Positions 1-10,769 of a DNA stretch of 64,000 nucleotides are shown here, piece after piece. This DNA is from Bubalus kerabau (taxonomy: Eukaryota > Chordata > Mammalia > Artiodactyla > Bovidae). How positions within the stretch are numbered: the stretch's first letter is position 1; each line of letters begins with the position of its first letter. The DNA is taken from contig NC_073625.1 in NCBI RefSeq assembly GCF_029407905.1, forward strand, positions 175,418,240-175,482,239. The letters are read 5' to 3'. The translations under genes and the position numbers were made by a program. The notes below the pieces were generated by a model. It did no database searches. It saw only the letters and a list, made by a program, of their open reading frames with translations, and was not told the DNA's origin.

Positions 1-255
1 ACTGCCATAAATCCTTGGCAAAAATTCTTGGTTTTCTTTGGTTTGTAGACACAGCACTCTCTCTGATTTCTGCCTCCCTCTTCTAATTCTGTGTGGCTCC
101 TTTTCTCTTATAAATAGTGCTTGCCATTGGATTTAGAACCTGCCCTAATCCAGGATATTTTATTACATCAGCCAAGATTCTTTTTTCCAAATAAGGTCAC
201 ATTTGAAGATTCTAAGTAGGTGTGCCTGTGAGAGGGCCATTATTCAACTCACTAC
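1..255 (-). mobile_element. MLT1-type (ERVL-MaLR) LTR remnant, antisense
   Basis: The reverse strand resembles the 5' half of an MLT1 LTR: a block reading 'aataaggtcacatttgaag' on the plus strand, then a 'gggccattattcaac' end near 230-250. It is old and diverged, and truncated by the window edge. Family-level assignment rests on similarity to the better copy at 57.2-57.6 kb. Confidence 0.5.
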
Positions 256-992
256 CAGGAGTGAGGGGCAAGTTGGTTAAAAGGATGTGCAAAGGGGCAA
301 TAGAGCTGAATCATGGAATCCAAGCTAGATGGGGAGGGAAAGAAGGATAGGAGACAGTCATGGAAAAATAGAGACTGCTGAGATCAGAAAGGGGAGTAGT
401 TGAGCAGAAGAACCAGACAAGGAAGATGAGGAGGTGGGGTGAAAGGATGGCAGATGGAGTTCAGTTACTGATTATGACAGTCTGGGGAGTGGGCACCTGA
501 GACGGTGACAGTGATGGCATCTGAGAACACTCCATTGGAGGAGAGGAGGGTGTGAGGCCCGGAGAATGTAGTCTGGGTCACCAGTGCACATGATGAAGCC
601 CTCAGAATGATGATGAGAGTGGAGAAGGGGGATGAGCAAGGGATAGACAAAGAGTAAGGACAGCAGCCAGGAGGACTGAGAAGTGATAGTGATGGCTAGG
701 TCAGAATAGAAGAGTGTAAGGGATTTAAAGATACAGGATATTCTATCAAAATAAAAACTAAAAGCTGGTAATCAAATTCCAAATGATTCCAACAAAACCC
801 AGTTGGTGGGGGAGGAACAGAGACAATGGCGAAGTAAACACATACTAGCATTCTCATTTTGATGTGGAATATGTGGTTGGAATTGGGTTGAATAAAACTA
901 TACTAAAATGTCTTCTCTTTAAAAATGGAGACAGTTAGTATATTGATAGAGAAGTACAGATTTGAATATACACTTTATGTATACATATATGT
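256..992. other. Unique purine-rich stretch, no gene seen
   Basis: G/A-rich on the plus strand with scattered short runs. ORFs here are short, with no recognisable protein. It may contain a very old repeat, but I cannot assign a family. Confidence 0.4.
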
Positions 993-1193
993 GGGTTTCC
1001 CTGGTGGCTCAGATGGTAAAGAATCTGCCTTCAATGCAGGAGACCTGGATTTGATCTCTGGGTCAGGAAGATTCGCTGGAGAAAGGAACAACAACCCGCT
1101 CCAGTATTCTTGCCTGGAGAATTCCATGAACAGAAGAGCCTGGCAGGCTGCAGTCCATGGGGTTGTAAAGAATCGGACACAATTAAAGAACTA
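993..1193 (+). mobile_element. Bov-tA SINE
   Basis: Sense-oriented. The tRNA-like head (ttccctggtggctcag, then a B-box-like 'gatttgatctctggg') is followed by the Bov-A body ('ccagtattcttgcctgg', 'cagtccatgggg'). It runs straight into a CA microsatellite. Confidence 0.9.
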
Positions 1194-1220
1194 ACACACA
1201 CACACACACACACATACACA
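1193..1220. repeat. (CA)n microsatellite at SINE tail
   Basis: About a dozen CA units directly after the Bov-tA tail, a usual origin of bovine dinucleotide repeats. Confidence 0.9.
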
Positions 1221-1439
1221 GATATACACATATACCCATTAAAAGAGAGACACATGTAGAAAGGCATCCAAATCACCAGAAAGCAAAATACTAAATAAAA
1301 ATTAAAACTTTTCAATGAATCAAAAATTGGTTAGGGAACAACAGAACAAATAATATATAATAGCACAAAAAGCACACAATAAGATAAAATAAGGCCAAAC
1401 ATGTCTTTTTTCAATTATGGACACGGTATTTAATGTCCC

Positions 1440-1575
1440 TATTAAAACATCATTAGGCAGTTATTTAAAACAATCATTTTGGTGATTATTTCATGTATGT
1501 ACACTGTGTACTTTAAATATGTATAGTCTATTGTATATCAATTATACTTCAATAAAGCTGCTTTTTGAAAGAAAC
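1440..1575 (+). mobile_element. L1 3' end fragment
   Basis: Resembles the terminal part of an old mammalian L1 3' UTR: 'tatatcaattatacttcaa' followed by 'taaagctg', the usual L1M ending with an AATAAA signal. Confidence 0.6.
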
Positions 1576-1853
1576 AATGAAGACTCTAAGAGCGAATGAA
1601 AAATAAAATTCTAATTTTATGTTTTATGCATATACCTAAAAAAGACAGACAAAGGTTGAAAAGAGGAGTGGTGAATGCAAACAAATAGAAAGCAGGCACA
1701 CACACACATCACACAAAGTGGATTATGAGGCTAAAATCCCTGTAAAACAATGTAAGTATATTTTAATGATAAAAGGTAACATCCACAATATTCTACAGAC
1801 ACAAAAAGCTTTCATGCACCAATAACATAATTTTAAAATATGCAAAGCACTGA

Positions 1854-2017
1854 GTCTTCCCTGGTAGTCCAGTGGCTAAGACTCTGCACTTCCAATGTTG
1901 GGGGCCCAGGTTCGATATCTGGTCAGGGAACTAGATCCCACATGCGACACCTAAGAGTTTGCATGCTGCAATGAAGATCACATGTGTGCTGCAACTAAGA
2001 CCCGGCACAGCCAAATA
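1854..2017 (+). mobile_element. CHR-type tRNA-derived SINE
   Basis: Head 'cttccctggtagtccagtgg', B-box-like 'ggttcgatatctggtcaggg', then 'aactagatcccacatgc' and 'ggcacagccaaata'. This is the cetartiodactyl CHR/ART2A pattern without a Bov-A body. Tail continues into a TA-rich microsatellite. Confidence 0.8.
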
Positions 2018-2093
2018 TAAATATTAATATATATGTATATATATATATATACATATTACATATATTCATATGAAGTATATACATATATATGTG
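2018..2093. repeat. (TA)n-rich microsatellite
   Basis: Alternating AT with scattered TG/CA steps, grown from the tail of the preceding SINE. Confidence 0.85.
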
Positions 2094-2145
2094 TACTAAC
2101 TCCTAGAGTACAACAGACAGGCAAATCTACAATCATATTAAGAAA

Positions 2146-3564
2146 ATCCAAGCTAGATTTCAATAGTATGTGAACCGAGAACCTCCAGATATTCAAGCTG
2201 GATTTAGACAAGGCAGAGGAACCAGAGATTAAATTGCCAACATCTATTGGATCATAGAAAAAGCGAGAGAATTCCAGAAAAACATCTACTCTGCTTCATT
2301 GACTACACTAAAGCCTTTGACTGTGTGTGAGTGAAGTGAAAGTTGCTCAGTCGTGTCCGACTCTTTTTGACTCCATGGAATTCTCTAGGCCAGAATACTG
2401 GAGTGGGTAACCTTTCCATTCTCCAGGGGATTTTCCCAATGCACAGATTGAACCCAGGTCTCCCGCATTACAAGCGGATTCTTTGTCAACTGAGCTATCA
2501 GGGAAGCCCCTGTGTGTGGATCACAACAAACTGTGGAAAATTCTTGAAGAGCTGGAAATACCAGACCACCTTAACCTGTCTTCTGAGAAACCTGTATGCA
2601 GCCCAAGAAGTAACAGTTAGAACCAGACATGGAACAACAGACTGGTTCCAAATTGGGAAAGGAGTACATCAAGGCTGTATATTGTCACCCTGCTTATTTA
2701 ACTTATATTCAGAGTACATTATGAGAAATTCCAGGCTGGATGAAGCACAAGCTGGAATCAAGATTGCCGGGAGAAATATCAATAACCTCAGATATGCAGA
2801 TAACACCACCCTTATGGCAGAAAGTGAAGAGGAATTAATGATCCTCTTGATGATAGTGAAAGAGGAGAGTGAAAAAGTTGGCTTAAAGCTCAACATTCAG
2901 AAAACAAATATCATGGCATCCAGTGCCATCACTTCACGGCAAACAGATGGGGGGAAAATGGAAACAGTGACAGACTTTATTTTCTTGGGCTCCAAAATCA
3001 CTGCAGATGGTGACTGAAACCATGAAATTAAAAGATGATTGCTCCTTGGAAGAAAAGCTATGACCAACCTAGATAGCATATTAAAAAGCAGAGACATTAC
3101 TTTGCCAACAAAGGTCCATCTAGTCAAAGCTATGATTTTTCCAGTAGTCATGTATGGATGTGAGAGTTGAACCATAAAGAAAGTTGAGCACCGAAGAATT
3201 AATGCTTTTGAACTGTGGTGTTGGAGAAGACTCTTGAGAGTTCCTTGGACTGCAAGGAGATCCAACCAGCCCATCCTAAAGGAAATCAATCCTGAATGTT
3301 CATTAGAAGACTGATGCTGAAGCTGAAACTCCAATACTTTGGCCACCTGATCAAAGGGCTGACTCACTGGAAAAGACCTTGATGCTGGCAAAAACTGAAG
3401 GAAGAAGAAGAGGATGACAGAGGATGAAATGGTTGGATGTCATACTGACTTGATGGACATGAGTTTGAGCAAGCTCCAGGAGTTGGTGATGGACAGGGAA
3501 ACTTGGTGTGCTGCAGTCCATGGTGTTGCAAAGAGTCGGACACAACTGAGCAACTGAACTGAAC
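2146..3564 (+). mobile_element. BovB (RTE) LINE, 5'-truncated, inactive
   Basis: The sequence aligns along its length with the BovB at 54.6-55.87 kb, starting inside the reverse transcriptase region and ending in the typical 'caactgaactgaac' tail. The reading frame is broken by stops and by a Bov-tA insertion at 2328-2510. In the surviving RT segment the catalytic YADD box reads YADN (Asn codon 2802-2804), so the enzyme would be dead even if the frame were open. It lies inside an old L1 in the same orientation. Confidence 0.93.
2328..2510 (-). mobile_element. Bov-tA SINE inside BovB
   Basis: Antisense Bov-tA: begins 'gtgaaagttgctcagtcgtg' and ends with the reversed head 'gctatcagggaagcccc'. 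BovB sequence 'ctgtgtg' occurs on both sides (2321-2327 and just after 2510), a short target-site duplication. Removing it would make the BovB collinear with the 54.8-kb copy. Confidence 0.92.
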
Positions 3565-4296
3565 AAATCTTAATATACTTCTCTCAGAACTTATAAAATC
3601 TAGTAGATAAATATGAAATAAATCTATAGAGGACTTGAATAACAATTAACAAATGACTTAATACACACAGACATGGAGCTTAATCCTCAACAAATAGAAA
3701 ATGTAGATTCTTTTCAAATACCTTAGAACTTTGTATATTAGCACACAAGGTAAACATCAGTTGCTTACAAAATAAATAGAAATCATAAAATAAAACTAGC
3801 AAATGTCAAGAAAAACTTAGCCCATAAAATGTAAATAAATAAAAATCCACTTGGGAATTTTGAAGTTTCTTTTCTAAATCATCTTGAATTAAAGAAGAAA
3901 TAAAAACATGGATTTTATTTAGAAATAAGTGAGAAAATTATATGCTAAAACCTTGTGGGAATAAGCCAAATAGTAATATTTAATAGAAAATGTGTAACCC
4001 TACTGTTATGTTAGGAAAGAAGGATATGTTTAAATAATGAACTAAAACCTAAATCAAGAAAATAAAAAGAATTCAGAATAAAGCAAAATGAGATAGAAGG
4101 AAATAATAAAACTTAAAAAGTAATTATCAAAATAGAAAAAAAAAAGAAAACCCTATGGTCAAATATAATAAGATAAAAAGTTTGTTCTTAGGAAAAAGTT
4201 TCAGCTAATTGAGAGGTTATGCCTTTGGCAAGAAAAATGGCAGTAGATCCACCAGGAATGACCGAAAAGATAAAATTGCAAACAATAAAAAGGCTT

Positions 4297-4577
4297 CAGA
4301 GAAGGCAATGTCACCCCACTCCAGTACTCTTGCCTGGAAAATCCCATGGACGGAGGAGCCTGGTAGGCTGCAGTCCATGGGGTCGCTAGAGTTGGACACG
4401 ACTGAGCGACTTCACTTTCACTTTTCACTTTCCTGCATTGGAGAAGGAAATGGCAACCCATTCCAGTGTTCTTGCCTGGAGAATCCCATGGACGGGGGAG
4501 CCTGGTGGGCTGCCGTCTATGGGGTTGCACAGAGTCGGACATGACTGAAGCGACTTAGCAGCAGCAGCAGCAGCAAG
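4297..4577 (+). mobile_element. Bov-A2 SINE
   Basis: Dimeric Bov-A: two 'ggagaaggcaatg/ggagaaggaaatgg' units joined by 'cactttcacttttcacttt', ending in an AGC-repeat tail. Target-site duplication aaggctt at 4290-4296 and 4578-4584. Confidence 0.95.
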
Positions 4578-4800
4578 AAGGCTTAAGAATTTTAAGTCAA
4601 TCCACTGTAATTACGTAACCAAGCCAAAGGTGCATGATTTCCTAAGAAAATATAAATTACCAAAACTGATGCAAAAAGTAGAAATCCTAAACAGTCCAGA
4701 AAAAGTTAGGTTGCTAAAGATATGTCTCTAAAAAATGCTTATATACAGAAGTAGAAATATAATGTTGAACACATAAATCTTATGTAAGGTTATATACCTG

Positions 4801-5825
4801 ATGTTAACTCAATAAAAACAAAAGCAAACACAGAATATTTCCTGTACCTTACAAAAAAAAAGAGAGAAAAATGCTTGGCACATTGATAATTCACAGTGCA
4901 GTAAAGGCTGTGTATTCTTCCTTGCTCTGCCTCTTACTGGCCATGTCACATTAGTATAGTGGCCAGATTTAGCAAATAAAACTACAGTACACCGAGTTAA
5001 ATATGAATTTCTTATAAACAACCTATATATTCTGTATCAGGATTCCCATTCATAAGTTGGAGATTTTTCCACTTCAGAGTCAGCGACCTGTGGCCTTGTT
5101 GAGATAACCTGACTTTTCCAGTCTCTGTTATGTCAAACAGGCATTTAAAAAAGAATAAATATATGTAAGGATCCATCATACCTCAGAGACCATTTGCTTT
5201 TTCTTCCACTGAAGGCACTGTGGTGGGTGTCACACCTTGGGTGCTTTTGCTTGCATAGATTTTTCCCTGGAGTGAATTTTTATGTGTGCTCTTTCCTGAT
5301 GAGAAACAGTAACTGAGACAGAAAAACTTTGCCTAGTCTCTACTTTTGTCTGCTGTGGTTGTTCCATTTCCCTTGGTGGCCAGGTCTCCAAAACCAGATA
5401 CAGAACACCAGCTGCTGCTCCACGTCTTACCCCCTCCCCTAGGGGACCCCTTGCCCTTTGAGCCCACCTTAGTGCCTCCCCACCTTTCTCCTTCAGCTTC
5501 CCAGGGGCCCGCCTGTGGCCTCCCCTCTCCCCCAAGTTCCATCCTACCCTGAGGCATTCTGCAAGGGTAGGAAGGGTATGCTTGGCTTCGTCTCAGTCTC
5601 TGGGCTGCAGAGTCCTTTGGGGCCAGCTCTGAGGAAGAAGTGTCCCCACATCCTTAGCCCCATCTGCTTCCCGCATGCTGGCCCCTGCTTCTGCTCTCCG
5701 CAGCAGATGGTATCACGTCCCAGCATGCCACACCTTCCTCCGGTGTCTTTTATTTACACTTTACAGTGGCTGCTAAACAATGAGGCCACTGCATTAAGGA
5801 TTGTGGGAAGAAAGACTTTATTTCT
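4801..5825. other. Mostly unique sequence, no gene seen
   Basis: AT-rich to about 5200, then pyrimidine-rich to about 5740. A short piece at 4960-5030 ('agatttagcaaataaaac') resembles a common old mammalian repeat that I cannot name with confidence. The ORFs at 5.2-5.9 kb overlap on both strands and resemble no known protein. Confidence 0.4.
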
Positions 5826-5829
5826 AGAG

Positions 5830-6050
5830 CAGCTGAGTTCCTACTATGTCCCAGACACTGGGCTGAGACTCTGAGTACATATTTTTCTCATTTAATTCTT
5901 GAATAATGTCATCAAAGAGGTGTGTCTCCCTCCATTCTACAAATTCAAAAGCACCGATTCAGATAGTTTGTGTCTAGTCCAAGGTTACCCACAATTCAGT
6001 GGCTGAACTGGAATTTAAATTCAAGTCTCTTTGACTCTGAGATGATGACT
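5830..6050 (-). mobile_element. MIR SINE, antisense
   Basis: Reverse MIR pattern: 'ctactatgtcccagacactg', 'ctcatttaattcttgaata', 'ctggaatttaaattcaagtc'. Old, diverged copy. Confidence 0.7.
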
Positions 6051-6514
6051 CCATCTTTTCCATGACCCCACACTGATTGCCAGCTGTGGAAAATTTGCTT
6101 CAGTAGATGTGTATGTGTGTGTGTTAAGGTTTTTAAAATATACCTAGATCTGAGTCAGTTCTAGTTTTTCTGGCCTCCTGGTCTCCTTCCTGCTCTTGTT
6201 TATGGGCCTGTGGCTTTGCCTTCCTGTCTATTCAGTCTCCATGATCAGCTAGTTCAGAAAGCATGGTGCGAGCTAAGGGAAAGTAAGGTGGCCTCTGCCT
6301 CTCGCTGCCATGGTGAAGCAGATCCCATAATAAAAGCCTGAATCCCCAGACAGTGTCTTGCCTGAAAGCACAGACCCTTGCTGAGTGGGGAGCAGCCAGG
6401 CTGGGATGCAGCTGTCAGCTGCCAGGTCATGTCCACACCCTGGCCAGACCTGGAGCTTTGTCTCCTCTTTCATTTTGTTGCTCTCCCATCTTCCCTCTCC
6501 ATCTTTTCTAGTAG
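6051..6514. other. Unique sequence, no gene seen
   Basis: Includes a short TG run near 6108-6124. Short ORFs on both strands without recognisable domains. Confidence 0.4.
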
Positions 6515-6725
6515 TTTCTAGGACCACCATAACAAAGTGCCATGGACTAATTGGCTTAAACAACAGGAATTAATTTTTTTTTCACAGTTTCAGGGGCTGA
6601 AAGTCCAAGATCAAGGTGTCAGCGGAGTTGTTTCTTCTGAGGCTTCACTCCTTGGCTTGTAGTGTCAAGAGTCACAAGTGACACTCTCGTGTGTCTCTCC
6701 TAATCTCTTCTTATAAGATCATTAA

Positions 6726-6920
6726 ACTAGAAACTTCCCTGGTGGTCCAGTGACTCCATGCTCCCAAGGCAGGGGGGCCAGGTTTGATCCCTAGTCAGAG
6801 AACTAGATCTCACGTGCTGCTACTAAGAACCCTCATGCTATAAAGAAGATCGAAGATCCTGCATTCTGCAACTAAAACCTGGCACAGCCAAATATCTGTA
6901 TCTATCTATCTATGTAAAGG
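6726..6920 (+). mobile_element. CHR-type SINE in MLT1
   Basis: Head 'cttccctggtggtccagtg', body 'gatccctagtcagagaac', tail 'ggcacagccaaatatc' then TATC units. An 11-bp target-site duplication aagatcattaa is perfect at 6715-6725 and 6921-6931. Confidence 0.93.
6896..6912. repeat. Short (TATC)n in SINE tail
   Basis: About four tetranucleotide units at the 3' end of the CHR SINE. Confidence 0.8.
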
Positions 6921-7079
6921 AAGATCATTAACCAGCCACACTGGGTAAGGGCCATCTCAATGATCTCATTTAATCTACTAACTTCTTTTAAAGACCCTAT
7001 CTCCTAATATAGTCATACTCTGGGGTGCTGGGAGTTAGGACTTCAACAGAAGAATTTTAAGGAACAAACAACAACTCAT

Positions 7080-7121
7080 TACACACACACTCTCTTTCAG
7101 ACACATACACATACACACACC
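7080..7121. repeat. Interrupted (AC)n
   Basis: AC-rich tract broken by CTCTCTTTCAG and CATA steps. Confidence 0.7.
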
Positions 7122-8781
7122 TATGAATAGTTGAGACTGAGGCTGGACCTGTCTCACTGGAGATTCCTGAGTCCCAAGTTTTCTCCGGAAGAGGAACCAG
7201 TGCCTTAGTCACTGTTTCCTTATTACTAAGAAGGAGGAGTGATGGGTGCTGGCCAAGGGCTGGTGATGGGGAAGGTTTCCATGAGTGTGGAGTACTTGCA
7301 AAGGATGCTGGAGATTTCGGGAATGGACTCTTGGACCAGGTGCATTTCTGACTTGTGAGTGTGAAAAGAATGAAAAAAAAAAAACCAGGAAAATTGGGAC
7401 CCATGGTTGAGCATTTTCAAGAGCTGGAGTCCATGGCCACTTTCATAGAGTTTTGAAATCCTCAACAAGGATAATTTTTCAAATTTCTATTTTCATTTGA
7501 ATGATCATCTAAGAAATTAACATAAATACATCCTGAAATATCAAGATGACCACCCAGATGCCAGGGCTGCCATTTCAGTGCCTACGTTTGTGTTCATTTC
7601 TATCACTGTGTTAGTGCCAAAGAACACTATTCTAAATGCTCAGAGCCCAAAAGAAAAGAACATATTTGAATTTATGCATAAATATGTTTATGCAAAGTGA
7701 AGTCCAAATAATGGCACAGTTCATGGTATAAATTGGAGTTTAAGTTATTTAGTTGCTAGAACAGAGAAAAGAGAATTGAATTGTCCCACAGCACAATTAA
7801 AATCTGACATTTGCAGGTAATCACATACCTTAATCCACTCACTTATAATATTAACTTAACTAATTAATGTTGCTAGTTTTGTTTGCAATCACTTTTTTAA
7901 ACTGGTTAAATTTGTTAGCCAAGGTTTTAGTAGGTTTAAATTTCTTAACTGGTTTTGAATTTTGTTTGTATAGCCTATTACTATAAGAATTGGAATCTAG
8001 CTTTATATTGATATACATTTAAGAAATATATTAAATTTAAGTCCAGACTCATACTTTTAGGTGAGACTGAATAGATTGTATCAGACTAATTTTCCAGCTA
8101 AGAAAAAAAATGTAAGAGGAGGCTAAAAATCCAAAAATAGTGTTTGATGACATCAGAGAATAAATAAAGTATCCAGTACTTGAGGGAAATGCTTTGTGGT
8201 GAGTCCTGCATTCAACAGTTTTTTCTCCTTGAGTCATTTATCAATTCCTAGCTGGGACTATAGAGTCAGGAAAAAAAAAAAAACAGGGATCTAAAGCATC
8301 CAGTAGCTTCTCTGGGCTGGATGGATACAAACTGGAGTTGAATTTGCCACAAAGAAACTACACAAAATCCAGGACTTGTAACCCAAGATCCTGGAGAAAA
8401 AGAACGACAAAGAGATAAAGCTGACATTAAATCTGAATTTCTCCTTGAATCATTTTACAATTTCCAAGCTACATGTTGGATGAGACACAGAGAAACCAAG
8501 TGGAAAGAAGTTGCCAAGACAGTAAAAATCTAAGCACGGAGTGTTGGAGCCTCATGATGCTTGCAAGACAAAAATTGAGGCTTGGGGCCTGTAATAAGTG
8601 ATGCCCTGGTAAACACTCAGGGCTTCAATTGAGACCCCAGAAAAGCTATGTCTCACAATTAAGGACAAACAGAAGCAGAAAGTCCTGCATTGAATCAAAG
8701 TGATCTTGCCATATCCTATCTATTTGTAGGAAGATTTATTCTCTTCCTATTTCCAGTCTGGCGAGAGCAGGTTGGGGTCAC
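7122..8781. other. AT-rich unique sequence, no gene seen
   Basis: A-runs at 7373-7384 and 8270-8283. No recognisable repeat family and no ORF of substance. Confidence 0.4.
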
Positions 8782-9336
8782 ATGGAGCTCTCCCCTACAA
8801 CCTGCTGAGCTCACACGTGGGAGGTTGGAACTCCATGGGTTCTCCCCCCACCTCCAGTCCGCCAAGGTCCACACCAACCCTGAGGAGTTTAACCCTGGCT
8901 TTGTGGCACATTTGATACCCAAGGTAGAGCGGGTGGCCCATCTGGAGGTGGCTGATACCCTGCATCTGGTCGAGCTGTCCATAGAGGCAATCTGCAGTGT
9001 AAGTGTGATGAGAAATTTCAGAGGAAGATATACTACAAACTACAAATATATTTCAGGGAAATCCGCCACATCCAGAGCCTGGACATCTCTTCCCCATCAG
9101 CAGTGGGATTCCCAGCATGCTTGCTGAGTGATGAGGAGACCGAGATTCAACTATACCAGGCACAAAATTTTAGTTCTGTGACCATATGTATCTTTGTTTA
9201 TATGTATCGTGTTTTCTGGTTCTATCATGTACAACCCAAGACTTGGCCCCATAATACCTCAAACAACATTTTCTTTAGCTCAGTATATATATATATAGTT
9301 ATAGATATATATTCTCATTAAAGTTTCAAAAAAAAA
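8782..9336 (+). pseudogene. TRMT112P: Processed TRMT112 pseudogene
   Basis: TRMT112 encodes a small zinc-binding partner that activates methyltransferases acting on tRNA, rRNA and release factor. The conceptual peptide carries its landmarks: a stretch reading EFNPGFVAHLIPKVE (frame 2) and, near the end, LLSDEETE (frame 1). The presumed start ATG is at 8782-8784. The reading frame changes at least twice and the stop codon region has decayed. Similarity to the 3' UTR follows, with ATTAAA at 9317-9322 and a short A-run at 9328-9336. Intron loss plus a 3' A-run points to LINE-mediated retrotransposition. I saw no convincing target-site duplication. Divergence is substantial, so the copy is not recent. 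Identification is by remembered protein sequence. Confidence 0.88.
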
Positions 9337-9439
9337 GGAAGAAGACAGTGATGATGACAATAACATATTCTTCTTTGGAGGCAGAAAACATCATCTCAAG
9401 TCTCTAAAACTTTTTAAACTCAATTTCCAGAATTAGATA

Positions 9440-9645
9440 AAGAAAATTACCAATTATTCTAGGAAACAAGACCAAATCAGTGAAATCCAAGAGAAAAATA
9501 GTCCATATCAATAGCCCCACAGGTGCTCTGGATATTGAAGTCATCAGATATATGCTTTCAAATATCATGTTCAAGAATGCAATAAAATTATAGACCCTTT
9601 TACCAGAGAATTTCAGTCAAAAAAAAAAAAAATCAAATAGGAATC
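9440..9645 (+). mobile_element. Old L1 fragment (5' UTR/ORF1 region)
   Basis: Resembles the region around ORF1 of old L1M elements: 'cccacaggtgctctggatat', 'tgttcaagaatgcaataaaa', then an A-run at about 9620-9632. No open frame. Confidence 0.5.
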
Positions 9646-9679
9646 CCAGGTCATCAACCTCTCTAAGCTATTGTTTAGT

Positions 9680-10220
9680 CTAGAAACTTAGGTCTTATTT
9701 TTGATTCCTTCATCTTCTTCAGCCTATGAGTACACCTCTGCTTCACTATCCATTGCTAATGTCACTTCCCTAATTAAGGGCAACCTCATGTCTCACCTGG
9801 AGAAGGCAATGGCACCCACTCCAGTACTCTCGCCTGGAAAATCCCATGGATGGAGGAGCCTGGTAGGCTGCAGTCCATGGGGTCGCTAAGAGTCAGACAC
9901 GACTGAGCGACTTCACTTTCACTTTTCACTTTCATGCATTGGAGAAGGAAATGGCAACCCACTCCAGTGTTCTTGCCTGGAGAATCCCAGGGACGGGGGA
10001 GCCTGGTAGGATGCCATCTATAGGGTCGCACAGAGTCGGACACGACTGAAGTGACTTAGCAGCAGCAGTAGCGGCATGTCTCACCTACACCCACACTCCA
10101 TTCTACAGAATGAACTTTCTCTACTGTAAATCTGATCAATCTTCTTCATAAACTCATTTGGTGGCTCTGCTCTTCAGAATAAGCTCCAAGCCCTTTCCTG
10201 TGGGCTACGTGGCTCTGGTT
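9680..10220 (+). mobile_element. L2 LINE fragment split by Bov-A2
   Basis: L2-like landmarks: 'gctaatgtcacttccctaat' before the SINE, and 'gtaaatctgatcaatcttc', 'ataagctccaagccctttcc' after it. Sense orientation, strongly diverged. Confidence 0.6.
9799..10074 (+). mobile_element. Bov-A2 SINE in L2
   Basis: Complete dimer with AGC-type tail. Perfect 12-bp target-site duplication catgtctcacct at 9787-9798 and 10075-10086. Confidence 0.96.
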
Positions 10221-10419
10221 TTTCTCTTGAGAAATAGAATATTTTCTGCCATATCAGTAAACAAGGATGTCACCATCATCAGCAATTACTGCCCTCTAAT
10301 ATGAGCCAATGAGCTCTAAGGGAGCAAAGGAAGGAAAAGAACATCTGCCATCTAGCAGCCATCAGACTGCATCCAGTCCCTACGGTGAGCCTCAAGGAAG
10401 CCCAGGATGTGAAAACATC

Positions 10420-10750
10420 TGGCCCCAGACAGGAGAGGTGTGTATAAAAGGAATGATATCAGTGAGCCCAGACTCTTGCATCTTCCCATAGGTAGAAAAG
10501 CACTAAATTCCTTAACTGGGGAGATCTGGTTTTCTTTAATTAACAATAATCTTTTGACATTAAGACCACCTGCCCTTTGTTGCAAAACTTCTATATAACC
10601 TAGCTCATCCCTCACCTCCTCAAAGAAGTTTTCTTGGGGCTACTTGAGATGCTGCCTCCTGGGCTTAAGTCCTGAAAATTTCCACAGAATAAAGCATGCT
10701 TCTCAACTTTCGGGTTGTGAGTATTTTTTAAGTCTACACTCTCTAGTATG
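10420..10750 (+). mobile_element. LTR-like segment with TATA boxes and polyA signal
   Basis: TATAAAAGG at 10442-10450, a second TATATAA at 10592-10598, and AATAAA at 10688-10693 followed by 'gcttctcaactttcgggttg', a pattern seen in gamma-type endogenous retrovirus LTRs. The 5' boundary is not defined and no internal retroviral sequence is seen, so this would be a solo LTR. It could instead be chance. Confidence 0.4.
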
Positions 10751-10769
10751 CACCTTGCTTCTTCAACAC

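Larger units (their letters stand above)
1600..4800 (+). mobile_element. Old L1 ORF2 remnant, interrupted by four insertions
   Basis: Collinear ORF2-type A-rich sequence is visible in segments about 1640-1853, 2094-2145, 3566-4296 and 4585-4800. The order of segments matches L1 ORF2 from the endonuclease region into the linker region. No long reading frame survives. A CHR SINE, a BovB (with a Bov-tA inside it) and a Bov-A2 sit within it, so it predates all of them. Confidence 0.65.
6515..7055 (-). mobile_element. MLT1 LTR, antisense, split by a CHR SINE
   Basis: Reverse-strand MLT1 landmarks occur in order: 'accataacaaagtgccatgg', 'ggcttaaacaacagg', 'agtccaagatcaaggtgtc', 'cttcttataag', then after the SINE 'aaagaccctatctcctaat' and 'gttaggacttcaaca'. 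Probably a solo LTR. The CHR insertion at 6726-6920 divides it. Confidence 0.8.

Noticed and set aside
2343..3017. 224-codon ORF that looks like a reverse transcriptase
   Set aside because: It begins in an antisense Bov-tA and continues into inactive BovB; described under the BovB entry and not as a gene.
8690..9127. 145-codon ORF as a real gene
   Set aside because: It starts upstream of the TRMT112-like start and carries only one of the frames of the pseudogene.
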